Shown piece by piece: positions 9,071-17,016 of a DNA stretch of 64,000 nucleotides (positions are counted from its first letter, which is position 1; each line of letters opens with the position of its first letter). This DNA is from Pseudomonadales bacterium (GTDB lineage: Bacteria; Pseudomonadota; Gammaproteobacteria; Pseudomonadales; IMCC2047): contig JACKNY010000002.1 in NCBI GenBank assembly GCA_024234615.1, positions 496,001 to 560,000 of the forward strand, in the 5' to 3' direction. The notes beneath the pieces were generated by a model. That model searched no databases, was not told the origin of the DNA, and worked only from the letters and a program-made list of their open reading frames with translations. Position numbers and translations under genes: made by a program.

Positions 9071-10162
9071 TTAACCGTTGACGCGTTCAAATTCCTTCAT
9101 AAAATCTGCCAGCGCTTGTACCCCAGCCAGCGGCATTGCGTTATAGATAGAGGCTCGAATACCACCCACCGCACGATGACCCTTCAAGGCATAAAGTCCG
9201 TTTTTCAGTGCTTCCGCCAAAAATTGTCCTGCCAGATCATTGTTTGCTAAATTAAAAGTGACTGTCATCACTGAACGTGATTCCGGTTGCGCTGATCCAA
9301 GGTAAAAGTCCGAAGCATCAATTAGCTCATAAAGTGTTTTGGCTTTTTGCTGGTTGATTTTTTCCAGCGCCGCAATACCACCCTGCTCTTTTTTCCACTC
9401 CAGCATGAGCATGAGCATGTACATCGCAAAAGTATTGATGGTATTCGCCATGGAGTGGTTATCCATATAGACTTTGTAATCCAACAGCGTCGGCGTATCT
9501 GGCGTCGCTTTGCCGATCAGGTCTTCACGCATCATTACTAAAGCAACGCCGGAAGGACCCAGATTTTTTTGGAAGCCTGCGTACACCGCTCCAAACTGGC
9601 TGTAATCAATAACTCGTGAAAATATCTCAGAAGTCATATCAGCGACTAGAGGCACTACTCCTGTGTCTGGGAATTCTTGCCAGCGTGTGCCGTATATCGT
9701 GTTATTACTGGTCATGTGGGCATAAGCCGCATCCTGATCAACATCCGCAACACTCACTTTAGGAATACGGTCAAAATTTGTCGCTTCGCTGGTGGCCGCG
9801 ATTTTGATATTGCCAAATTTTTCCGCTTCTTTGCGCGCCAACTTGGCAAAGTTACCCGTTTCAAAATACACCGCCTTGCGTGAAGCTGAGAGCGGTAACA
9901 GGTTCATCGGAATCGCAGAAAACTGCATACGTGCACCGCCGTGCACATAAAGCATTTTGTAATTACTAGGCAACCCACTCAGCTCGCGAATCAGTTCATC
10001 ACAACGATCCACAATTTGGTCAAACTCTTTACAGCGATGACTGATTTCGATAACCGAGGCACCCATACCTCGATAGTCCAAAAATTCCTGCTGCGCTTTT
10101 TCCATCACTTCCGTTGGCAACATGGCCGGTCCAGCGCTGAAATTAAAAACTCGTGAGCTCAT
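9071..10162 (-). CDS. serC: Phosphoserine aminotransferase
   Basis: 363 residues, normal for SerC (about 360). It converts 3-phosphohydroxypyruvate plus glutamate to phosphoserine (serine biosynthesis) and can also act in PLP synthesis. It opens with RVFNFSAGPAMLP and has HGGARMQF for phosphate/PLP contacts; the Schiff-base lysine is K199 in YAGFQKNLGPSG. The conserved HRAVGGIRASIYNA at the C-terminus is present. It follows serA with a 60-nt gap, forming a serA-serC unit that supplies two consecutive steps. Confidence 0.97.
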   Translation of the reverse strand: MSSRVFNFSAGPAMLPTEVMEKAQQEFLDYRGMGASVIEISHRCKEFDQIVDRCDELIRELSGLPSNYKMLYVHGGARMQFSAIPMNLLPLSASRKAVYFETGNFAKLARKEAEKFGNIKIAATSEATNFDRIPKVSVADVDQDAAYAHMTSNNTIYGTRWQEFPDTGVVPLVADMTSEIFSRVIDYSQFGAVYAGFQKNLGPSGVALVMMREDLIGKATPDTPTLLDYKVYMDNHSMANTINTFAMYMLMLMLEWKKEQGGIAALEKINQQKAKTLYELIDASDFYLGSAQPESRSVMTVTFNLANNDLAGQFLAEALKNGLYALKGHRAVGGIRASIYNAMPLAGVQALADFMKEFERVNG

Positions 10163-10222
10163 AGTTTGAGGTCCCTGATTATTCGTTAAAATATTGCTTT
10201 GGTTAAGCCGTTTGCTCCGCGG

Positions 10223-11392
10223 TTAAAGCACGCGGACGTTGATCACGCCTTGAATTGCCTTGATACTGGCAAGCATATCCTCTGAAACCGGTGATTCGAT
10301 ATCAATCAAATTATAGGCGATATCATCACGGCTTTTGTTGAGCATATCGACTACGTTAATTTCCATGTCCGCCAACACGGATAAAACACTGCCTAGCATC
10401 TTAGGTACGTTCTTATTCACCACAGCCAAGCGATACTGAGTGCTGCGTTCCAAACTCAAGGGAGGGAAATTCACGGCATTGACAATATTACCGTTTTCCA
10501 AGAAATCGATCAGCTGATTAGCGGCCATAACCGCACAGTTATCTTCGGCCTCCTGGGTGCTGGCACCAATGTGCGGCATCAAAATAACTTTATCATTTCG
10601 AATCAGCACAGGGGTTGGAAAATCTGTCACAAAGAGGCGTAATTTATCATTCGTTAAAGCTTCTGCCACAGCGGCAGAATCAACGATTTCTTCACGGGCA
10701 AAATTGACCAAACAAGCATCCGGTTTCATTGCCGCTAACAACTCAGTATTGACTAGGTGATAAGTGGATTCAATAGCTGGCAAATGCAAGGTGACAAAAT
10801 CGGATTTCGCCATTAAAGACTGTAAATTTTCCATCTTGCGCACTTCACTGGGCAGACGCCAGGCTGCGTCAACGGAGAGGGCTGGATCATAGCCCAGCAC
10901 TTCCATTCCCATTTCCAAGGCCATGCGCGCCACCCTGGAGCCAATGGAGCCAAGACCAATCACACCTAAGGTCTTGCCTGCAATTTCCTGTCCACGAAAG
11001 CGCTTCTTTTCCTGCTCAAGCAATTTGCTCATGGCTTGCGCATCGCTCAAATCGGTTAGGCTGTTCACATAATTGATACCTTGTACGATACCGCGCGAAC
11101 CTAACAGCAGCGCCGCTAAAACCAGTTCTTTCACCGCATTGGCATTAGCCCCAGGAGAATTGAAAACCGGGATACCCAGTTCTGTCATACGCGCTACAGG
11201 GACATTATTAACACCTGCGCCAGCCCGACCAATGGCCTTAACCGATGCGGGAATTTCCGCCTCGGATAGCTTATGACTTCTTAGCAGAATGGCATCGGGG
11301 TGACCTATTTCACTCGCCACTTCATACTTGTCACGGGTAAAGCGCTCTAAGCCCTTGATAGAAATATTGTTAAGCGTTTGAATTTTATACAT
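10223..11392 (-). CDS. serA: D-3-phosphoglycerate dehydrogenase
   Basis: About 389 residues from the ATG at 11392 (MYKIQTLNN), which has AAGGA 9 nt upstream; a TTG at 11416 in frame is less likely. First committed step of serine synthesis: NAD-dependent oxidation of 3-phosphoglycerate. The Rossmann motif GVIGLGSIGSRVA, the catalytic-domain HLP and PHIGAST motifs, and a short C-terminal ACT domain (about residues 315-389; INVVDMLNKSRDDIAYNLID) are seen. The ACT domain suggests serine feedback control. The form is the short ~390-residue type without the extra intervening domain of E. coli-type or long SerA enzymes. Confidence 0.95.
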   Translation of the reverse strand: MYKIQTLNNISIKGLERFTRDKYEVASEIGHPDAILLRSHKLSEAEIPASVKAIGRAGAGVNNVPVARMTELGIPVFNSPGANANAVKELVLAALLLGSRGIVQGINYVNSLTDLSDAQAMSKLLEQEKKRFRGQEIAGKTLGVIGLGSIGSRVARMALEMGMEVLGYDPALSVDAAWRLPSEVRKMENLQSLMAKSDFVTLHLPAIESTYHLVNTELLAAMKPDACLVNFAREEIVDSAAVAEALTNDKLRLFVTDFPTPVLIRNDKVILMPHIGASTQEAEDNCAVMAANQLIDFLENGNIVNAVNFPPLSLERSTQYRLAVVNKNVPKMLGSVLSVLADMEINVVDMLNKSRDDIAYNLIDIESPVSEDMLASIKAIQGVINVRVL

Positions 11393-11598
11393 GAACCTGA
11401 ATCCTTTGCGCTGCAAAAAAGGAGGGAGATTTTACCCGAGATCAGAGCAAACTAACAGGGCAACGCGTAAGATTTTGGCGGATCACTGGTAATTCCGCGC
11501 TACTTTATTAGCCGCTCAATCGGCTTAATTGCTTGATCGCACAGATAGCATTAAGCTTGCGCCAATATTATTCAATTTCCATTAAGCCGCAGTTTATT

Positions 11599-12750
11599 AT
11601 GGATTACGCTTTGCAAAGTAAGTTACCACAGGTTGGCACCACTATCTTTACTGTTATGTCACGTATGGCAACAGAATATGGTGCGATTAATTTGTCTCAA
11701 GGCTTTCCCGACTTCGATGGCCCTGCACCACTCAAACAAGCACTCTGTCACTATGTGCAAGCAGGACATAATCAGTACTCCCCTCTTGCCGGGGTTATGG
11801 CGTTACGAGAGCAAATCGCGCTAAAGCTATCACTATTGTATGAGCATAGCGCCTGCCCAGAAAAAAATATTACCGTTGTGCCAGGGGCTACTGAAGCACT
11901 GTTCTGTGCCATCCAAACTTCCATCCACCCAGGCGACGAGGTCATCATCTTTGATCCCGCTTACGACAGTTATCAGCCCGCTATCGAATTAAGTGGTGGT
12001 GTTACCGTACATGTGCCGCTGCTAGCGCCGCATTTCGCCATCGATTGGCAGCGTGTCAAGGATGCGATAAGCACCAAAACTCGTATGCTCATTATTAATA
12101 CGCCACACAATCCAACCGGTACGATATGGACGACAAGTGATATGCAGCAGCTGGCGGAGCTGGTGCGCGATACCAATATCCTATTACTTTCCGATGAGGT
12201 TTATGAGCATTTGGTATTCGACGCACACAGACACGAATCAATTTTGCGTTACCCAGAGCTCGCCGCACGCGCCTTTGTCGTCTCCTCCTTTGGCAAAACC
12301 TACCATGTCACGGGCTGGAAAACCGGTTACTGTGTCGCTCCTGAAAAGCTAATGCTGGAATTTCGCAAAGTACACCAATTCGTCTCCTTCGTTGGTGTCA
12401 CACCGATTCAATACGCCTTAGCTGATTTTATGACACAATGCCCAGAACACTACCTGGAACTACCGGATTTTTACCAAGCAAAACGTGACTTTTTCTGCCA
12501 ATCGCTAGCAGCCTCGCGCTTTGAGTTTTCGCCCTCATCTGGAACCTACTTCCAACTGGCTGATTATAGCGCCATCAGCAACCAACCTGACACCGAGTTC
12601 GTCACCTATCTTACACAGCAGGTGGGCGTCGCTGCCATTCCTATTTCAGTGTTTTATCAATCGCCGCCCGATGCTAGGCTCATACGTTTTTGCTTTTGCA
12701 AAGAAGATGCAACCCTAGAACGAGCCGCAGAGCTTTTATGTAACATCTAA
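11599..12750 (+). CDS. ybdL: Class I/II aminotransferase, methionine aminotransferase YbdL-like
   Basis: 383 residues from the ATG at 11599 (MDYALQSKLP); the in-frame TTG at 11533 adds 22 residues that do not look like the family. NLSQGFPDF, the cofactor-binding motif TPHNPTG, LLSDEVYEHL and the PLP lysine in SSFGKTYHVTGWKTG are in the expected order. YbdL-type enzymes transaminate methionine, and related enzymes use kynurenine or glutamine, with 2-oxo acids. It is divergently placed to serA with a ~200-nt gap. The exact substrate preference is inferred from similarity. Confidence 0.88.
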   Translation: MDYALQSKLPQVGTTIFTVMSRMATEYGAINLSQGFPDFDGPAPLKQALCHYVQAGHNQYSPLAGVMALREQIALKLSLLYEHSACPEKNITVVPGATEALFCAIQTSIHPGDEVIIFDPAYDSYQPAIELSGGVTVHVPLLAPHFAIDWQRVKDAISTKTRMLIINTPHNPTGTIWTTSDMQQLAELVRDTNILLLSDEVYEHLVFDAHRHESILRYPELAARAFVVSSFGKTYHVTGWKTGYCVAPEKLMLEFRKVHQFVSFVGVTPIQYALADFMTQCPEHYLELPDFYQAKRDFFCQSLAASRFEFSPSSGTYFQLADYSAISNQPDTEFVTYLTQQVGVAAIPISVFYQSPPDARLIRFCFCKEDATLERAAELLCNI

Positions 12751-12848
12751 GGACTTTGGAAAGGAGTTTCTAACTAGTTTGAATGCCCAAGGGGTTGAAC
12801 AGCAGTTTTTTAAAAGCGGTATTGCCAAATATTAATATAGATTACGCT

Positions 12849-13172
12849 CTATACCTGTTCATCAATAATCCTACCCTTACGCATTATTGACGCCGGTTTT
12901 GGTCGATTTTCTGACTCAGCTCTTCGCACTGCACGGCGATCAGGCATCTTTCTTCTATCCTGAGCAGGTTTGCGCGCCGCTTTGATTAAGCGACGTCTAT
13001 CCGACGGACTATGCCGCCGATTGCCGGAGCGTCGTCGCTCGACCGGCGCGGGTGTTTCCTGATCAGCCAACCGTTTTGAGCGGGAAGTTTCCTGCACGTT
13101 TCCCGCTGGTCTGCTGGCATTATTTTCGTTGGCTGGTCGATTAACCGTGCCGATTGGAATAAGATTTACCAT
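12849..13172 (-). CDS. Arg-rich low-complexity hypothetical protein
   Basis: 107 residues, highly basic and without hydrophobic segments. Repeated DRR/ERRR clusters (VERRRSGNRRH, SDRRRLIKAAR, QDRRKMPDRRAVRRAE) suggest an intrinsically disordered protein that may bind nucleic acid or membrane phosphates; this is inference from composition only. Similar short DRR-repeat proteins are common in gammaproteobacteria. The next gene leftward, ybdL, is convergent. Confidence 0.6.
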   Translation of the reverse strand: MVNLIPIGTVNRPANENNASRPAGNVQETSRSKRLADQETPAPVERRRSGNRRHSPSDRRRLIKAARKPAQDRRKMPDRRAVRRAESENRPKPASIMRKGRIIDEQV

Positions 13173-13391
13173 TCTTATTCACCTCACCAGGTTGCCTTGG
13201 TTTGTTCCAATAACCTTCAAAAGGTACAACTCTAGGTATAGAAGTAAACGACCGTGAAATCAATTTACTATACGTCTCCACTAACCCTACTCAAATACCA
13301 AATTACTTAATTTTTTGGATCAAATTTTATGATCTATGTCTTATAAATCATATCGGCCAAGTGTTTTAAAAGTTAACTCTGGGAAAACAAG

Positions 13392-13580
13392 ATGCTGGAA
13401 GAAATTTCAACGGAATGCCCTTATTGTGGCGAACCCATTCAGTTAATAGCTGATGTTTCAGGCGGCAATCAGCAATATTTCGAGGATTGCCAAGTCTGTT
13501 GTCGTCCTATATTAATCTCTATACAACACCAGGAACACTCTGATAGCTATACTTTCCTGACTCGACGAGAGGACGAATAA
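13392..13580 (+). CDS. CPXCG-motif cysteine-rich small protein
   Basis: 62 residues. Two cysteine pairs, CPYCGEP near the start and CQVCCRP in the middle, make a probable zinc ribbon with an intervening QQYFEDCQ stretch typical of the CPXCG family. Role unknown; presumably a metal-binding adaptor in the cytoplasm. Length and spacing of the Cys pairs match the family. Confidence 0.9.
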   Translation: MLEEISTECPYCGEPIQLIADVSGGNQQYFEDCQVCCRPILISIQHQEHSDSYTFLTRREDE

Positions 13581-13714
13581 CTCTTATTAATCAGCCGGTT
13601 AAACATTTGTGTTCTTTCCACAATCACTGGATTGCCATTTATGGACGTAAAGGATAGAGTATCGCCGTAACGCAATAAAAATTACTATTAATTAATAACA
13701 GTCAGGATTCTCCT

Positions 13715-13876
13715 ATGGATAACAAAATAGTACTCATTATTCTTGCGATTTTTCTCCCTCCCATTGCTGTTTTTTTAAAAAGCGGTGTTGGGAAAGACCT
13801 AATCATCAATATTGTTTTATGCTTACTGATGTTTTTACCGGGTGTCGTACACGCGCTCTGGCTGGTAACACGTTAA
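13715..13876 (+). CDS. YqaE/Pmp3 family small membrane protein
   Basis: 53 codons read directly from the ATG at 13715 to TAA at 13876. The protein starts MDNKIVLIILAIFLPPIAVF, then KSGVGKDLIINIV and MFLPGVVHALWL. It is two transmembrane helices joined by a short basic/acidic loop, exactly the Pmp3/YqaE layout (FLPP in helix 1, PG--HAL in helix 2). In yeast and plants this family affects membrane potential and salt tolerance; the bacterial role is little studied. TCTCCT-rich upstream sequence and AGGA (13704-13708) lie just before the start. Confidence 0.88.
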   Translation: MDNKIVLIILAIFLPPIAVFLKSGVGKDLIINIVLCLLMFLPGVVHALWLVTR

Positions 13877-13933
13877 TTTAAAAAAATATTTCACCTTTTG
13901 CGCAACAATGGCCTTTTGGATTCCACATAAATT

Positions 13934-14530
13934 ATGATTAAAGACCTGCTTGCCAACAACATGCGTTGGGCCGATCACATCAAACAGATCGACCCAGCGT
14001 ATTTTCCCAACCTGTCAAAACAACAAAGCCCCAAATATCTCTGGATCGGATGTTCAGATAGCCGGGTGCCAGCCAACGAAATTGTCGGTATGCAGCCGGG
14101 GCAGATTTTCGTCCACAGAAATGTCGCCAACCTGGTTATACATACCGACTTTAATTTTCTCTCAGTTCTGCAATATGCCGTGGATGTGCTTAAAGTCGAA
14201 CACATCATTGTCTGCGGCCACTATGGTTGCGGTGGCGTTGAAGCAGCTCTCAATAATCTGCAATTAGGGATTATTGATAATTGGTTGCAGAATATAAAGG
14301 ATATCCAACAGCGCCATGCTAGTAGATTCGAAAACCTATCGCATCAAGAAAAGAGCGACCTGTTATGCGAACTGAATGTTATCGAGCAGGCCAATAATGT
14401 CAGCGAAACCACTATCGTACAGCAGGCCTGGGGACGGGGACAAAAGCTATTTGTGCATGGCTGGATTTATAGCATCGCGGATGGCTTGATTCGGGACTTG
14501 CAGGTAAGCAGAGGTGAAAATAGTCGCTAA
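13934..14530 (+). CDS. can: Beta-class carbonic anhydrase
   Basis: 198 residues. Interconverts CO2 and bicarbonate in the cytoplasm. Zinc ligands C40, H96 and C99 are in the motifs IGCSDSRVPAN and VCGHYGCGGV, and the D42/R44 dyad of the beta class is present. Length and spacing match E. coli Can (220) minus a short C-terminal tail. It follows the YqaE gene by 57 nt on the same strand and ends in a bidirectional terminator shared with ibpA. Confidence 0.95.
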   Translation: MIKDLLANNMRWADHIKQIDPAYFPNLSKQQSPKYLWIGCSDSRVPANEIVGMQPGQIFVHRNVANLVIHTDFNFLSVLQYAVDVLKVEHIIVCGHYGCGGVEAALNNLQLGIIDNWLQNIKDIQQRHASRFENLSHQEKSDLLCELNVIEQANNVSETTIVQQAWGRGQKLFVHGWIYSIADGLIRDLQVSRGENSR

Positions 14531-14550
14531 TCGCTGCTAGTTTATATAAA

Positions 14551-14576
14551 AAAGGGAGGCGAAATCGCCTCCCTTT
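14551..14576. terminator. Bidirectional terminator between can and ibpA
   Basis: Perfect inverted repeat AAAGGGAGGCGA / TCGCCTCCCTTT with a tiny loop. T-runs follow on both strands, between two convergent genes (can stop 14530, ibpA stop 14604). Confidence 0.9.
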
Positions 14577-14603
14577 TTATTGAGTTAATCGCCTAAGATG
14601 GAA

Positions 14604-15068
14604 CTAAGCCGCTGATGAAGCTCTTTCGTTCTCAATCAGTTTTTTTGGCGTTTCCGCTGAAATTTCAATTTTTCTTGGCTTCATTGCCTCAGGAATCTGG
14701 CGTTCCAAATCAATGTGTAATAACCCATTTTCAAGATTCGCGCCCACTACTTTCACGTGGTCGGCCAATTGGAAATTACGCTCGAAATTACGCGCAGCGA
14801 TACCGCGGTAAAGGTACTCGCGACCTTCTTCAGCGTTAGCTTTGATGGCGCTGACTTTTAAGGTATTACGCTCAGACTCAATATCCAGCTCGGACGCATC
14901 AAACCCAGCTACTGCCATAGTAATACGGTATTTGTCTTCACCTACACGCTCAATGTTATAAGGCGGGTAAGCAGGTTGTTCAACACGGCTTGCGCTATCC
15001 AGCATAGAAGCCAGATGATCGAAACCAACAGATGAACGGAATAAAGGTGATAAGTCTAATCTTGCCAT
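14604..15068 (-). CDS. ibpA: Small heat shock protein IbpA (Hsp20)
   Basis: 154 residues from the ATG at 15068 (MARLDLSPLF). The other in-frame ATG (15074) is only 2 nt from the GAGAGG ribosome site, whereas 15068 is 8 nt away. The alpha-crystallin domain (about 35-130) includes YPPYNIE, AVAGFDASELDI, YRGIAARNFERNFQL and the GLLHIDLER strand; the flexible C-terminus carries the IEI anchoring motif. IbpA holds aggregating proteins for ClpB/DnaK. It is preceded by a sigma-32 promoter and a ROSE-like hairpin, so it is under both transcriptional and translational heat control. Confidence 0.95.
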   Translation of the reverse strand: MARLDLSPLFRSSVGFDHLASMLDSASRVEQPAYPPYNIERVGEDKYRITMAVAGFDASELDIESERNTLKVSAIKANAEEGREYLYRGIAARNFERNFQLADHVKVVGANLENGLLHIDLERQIPEAMKPRKIEISAETPKKLIENERASSAA

Positions 15069-15071
15069 TGT

Positions 15072-15096
15072 CATATCCTCTCAATTAAGCAATATG
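15072..15096 (-). promoter_or_regulatory. ROSE-like RNA thermometer hairpin over the ibpA ribosome site
   Basis: On the minus strand CAUAUUGCU and AGGAUAUG pair as eight base pairs if one G (in UUGCU) is bulged, with an eight-base loop. The downstream arm contains the Shine-Dalgarno and the first AUG. A UUGCU opposite AGGA with a bulged G is the hallmark of ROSE elements, which melt on heating. The predicted leader is about 115 nt, enough for the usual upstream hairpins, which I did not resolve. Confidence 0.75.
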
Positions 15097-15188
15097 TGAT
15101 TGCCCATCCTAAGACCGGGCGGTTAAATTAAAGAAATCCCACTGTTAAGATTTCCAGTACGAGCCTCATTCGAGCACCCGTAACTTCT

Positions 15189-15216
15189 ATTTATGGGCAA
15201 TCAACATTTTTTCAAG
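15189..15216 (-). promoter_or_regulatory. Sigma-32 heat shock promoter of ibpA
   Basis: Minus strand: CTTGAAA (-35 region, 15216-15210), 12-nt spacer, CCCATAAAT (-10 region, 15197-15189). This fits the sigma-32 consensus CTTGAAA / CCCCATnT. The transcript would begin near 15182. Confidence 0.85.
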
Positions 15217-15250
15217 AGGGGTAAATGCCTAATAATGAGCCGACAGCGCT

Positions 15251-16096
15251 TTAGGGGTTGCGTACTCGCCAACGGCGATTTGACCACAACCAACTATCGG
15301 GATGCTGCAAAATATGGCTTTCAACGGCACGGGCGTAGAGTTCGGTAACCGGATAGCTATCTTTATTTTTTTCGTAGGGTGGTTCCGCTAACAGCTGGTA
15401 CTCAATTTCGTAGTAACCACGCTTAACTCGCGTCATGCGCACATAAATAATGGGCAATTTGGCAAACTGTGCGATTTTCTCAGGACCGACGAAAAACCGG
15501 GTATCGCGATTTAGAAAATCAGTGTAATGACATCGCCCGCTGCCGCGTGGTTTTTGATCGGCTAATATCGCATAAGCACGCTGTTTTTTGCGGTTCTTAA
15601 TCACCTCGCCCATCAAGTCCACTGCATTAACCAAGCTAGCCCCAAAGCGAGTACGCATCTCGTAAAAAACCCGATCCATGGTCTTGCTGTGCAGCGGCTT
15701 ATATATACTTTCTACCAGAATCGGTAGTTGCAAGCCCATGGCTAATTGCAACCACTCCCAATTTCCAGAGTGGGAGGAGAGTAAAAGAAGCGATTTACCC
15801 TGGTCGATAAACCCTTTGACTAAATCATAGTTTTTGTGGGTCACCCGCGCTTCAAATTCAGCCTCTGAAATCGCCATTCCCTTCACCACTTCAACCGTCA
15901 CATCAGCCAGATTTCGATAATAACGCTTTTCTAGTCGGCAAATTTCTTTTTCACTGGAGGTGGGAAAAGCGGTACTTAAATGCTCTCGCACAATACCGCG
16001 CCGATAACGAACTAGATGATAGGTAACAAAATAGATTGGTCCCGACAGGGTATAAAGCAGAGGCAACGGTAATTTTGCAAATAACTTAAACAACAT
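15251..16096 (-). CDS. LpxL/HtrB-family lysophospholipid/lipid A acyltransferase
   Basis: 281 residues. It has an N-terminal hydrophobic anchor (LPLPLLYTLSGPIYFVTYHLV), the catalytic HSGNWEW (His-x4-Glu) at about 107-113, then LADQKPRGSGR and FFVGPEKIAQFAKLPI. These are the landmarks of the late acyltransferases that add secondary acyl chains to lipid A at the inner-membrane cytoplasmic face. Which chain or substrate (LpxL, LpxM or an ornithine-lipid-like acceptor) cannot be told from the sequence. Confidence 0.88.
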   Translation of the reverse strand: MLFKLFAKLPLPLLYTLSGPIYFVTYHLVRYRRGIVREHLSTAFPTSSEKEICRLEKRYYRNLADVTVEVVKGMAISEAEFEARVTHKNYDLVKGFIDQGKSLLLLSSHSGNWEWLQLAMGLQLPILVESIYKPLHSKTMDRVFYEMRTRFGASLVNAVDLMGEVIKNRKKQRAYAILADQKPRGSGRCHYTDFLNRDTRFFVGPEKIAQFAKLPIIYVRMTRVKRGYYEIEYQLLAEPPYEKNKDSYPVTELYARAVESHILQHPDSWLWSNRRWRVRNP

Positions 16097-16260
16097 AAAA
16101 CTTTTGTATTCTCATTTGATTTTCATATGATTCTGACGAGAGGTATCCCCTGCAACAGCGAGGAGTCATTATAAGGGGGATGTAGCGGAACGGAAACTCC
16201 GGGCACCGGAATCAACCATAGGCTCGTTGTTATTAGGCATAGTACAAATTCCGCTATACC

Positions 16261-16680
16261 CTATTCCTTGAATTCATCCCAAGGGTAATCAATCAGCTCT
16301 AATAACACCCCATTCATTTTTTTGGGATGCACAAAAGTAAACTCGCTTTCACGAAAAGGGCGGGCACCGCCAATAATGGGGTAATCCTGTTGCGCCAGTT
16401 CAGAAATAGCTTCACGCGTATTATCAACATTTAAGCTCACCAACATTACGCCTTCGCCTTTACTCTCTATAAATTTGGCGACTTCACTGTCAGCTGAGGT
16501 CGCCTCGATCAATTCGAACCCGATCTCACCAACCCAGTAGCGCGCTACCTTAATTTTTTCTGGCTCATCAATATAGCAGTCATCGGGCTTTTCTTTTCCC
16601 AATATCGGCTCCCAGTTTTTCCTAGCCGCCTCAATATTTCGGACCGCTATACAGATGTGATCCAGTTTATTTACCTTCAT
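16261..16680 (-). CDS. VOC-family protein, methylmalonyl-CoA epimerase-like
   Basis: 139 residues, one glyoxalase/VOC unit pair. LDHICIAVRNIEAA opens the fold with a metal-ligand His. GFELIEATSADSEVAKFIESKGEG and a C-terminal HPKKMNGVLLELID carry the other expected ligands (Glu, His, Glu), all in epimerase-like positions. Epimerases swap (S)/(R)-methylmalonyl-CoA in propionate/odd-chain metabolism. No mutase is nearby, so another VOC activity is possible. Confidence 0.75.
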   Translation of the reverse strand: MKVNKLDHICIAVRNIEAARKNWEPILGKEKPDDCYIDEPEKIKVARYWVGEIGFELIEATSADSEVAKFIESKGEGVMLVSLNVDNTREAISELAQQDYPIIGGARPFRESEFTFVHPKKMNGVLLELIDYPWDEFKE

Positions 16681-17016
16681 ACATTCACCTTCAGATACTT
16701 ACTTTTAAGCACTTGCTTTCAGACATAGCTTCCTGCAATCCGATGATTCCCCGCTAAAGCTGATTCAGAGAATCAACAAGCAGCATGCTGGATTCCCTAA
16801 GTACAATCAACCCTATCGCCCTCGTTGATCCATTGAAAATGCGGTATCAAAACACTAACCTGACAAATCAGCAAAAATATGATGCTCCAACCAACCACCT
16901 GACTTTTTAGTTTTTCAGTAATTGAATTGACAGAACCTTCACTGAACCTAAACTAGCACTTCGGGTCTTAACTCGCTCTGACAAAAGCCATCGTTATTTG
17001 CAATAAGGATTTTTTA
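16681..17016. other. Intergenic region with the M16 protease promoter
   Basis: About 336 bp between divergent genes. No coding potential recognised. The only clear signal is the promoter listed at 16927-16954. Confidence 0.6.
16927..16954 (+). promoter_or_regulatory. Candidate sigma-70 promoter of the M16 protease
   Basis: TTGACA (16927-16932), 16-nt spacer, TAAACT (16949-16954; four of six matches). It lies about 60 nt upstream of the GTG start at 17017. Confidence 0.55.
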
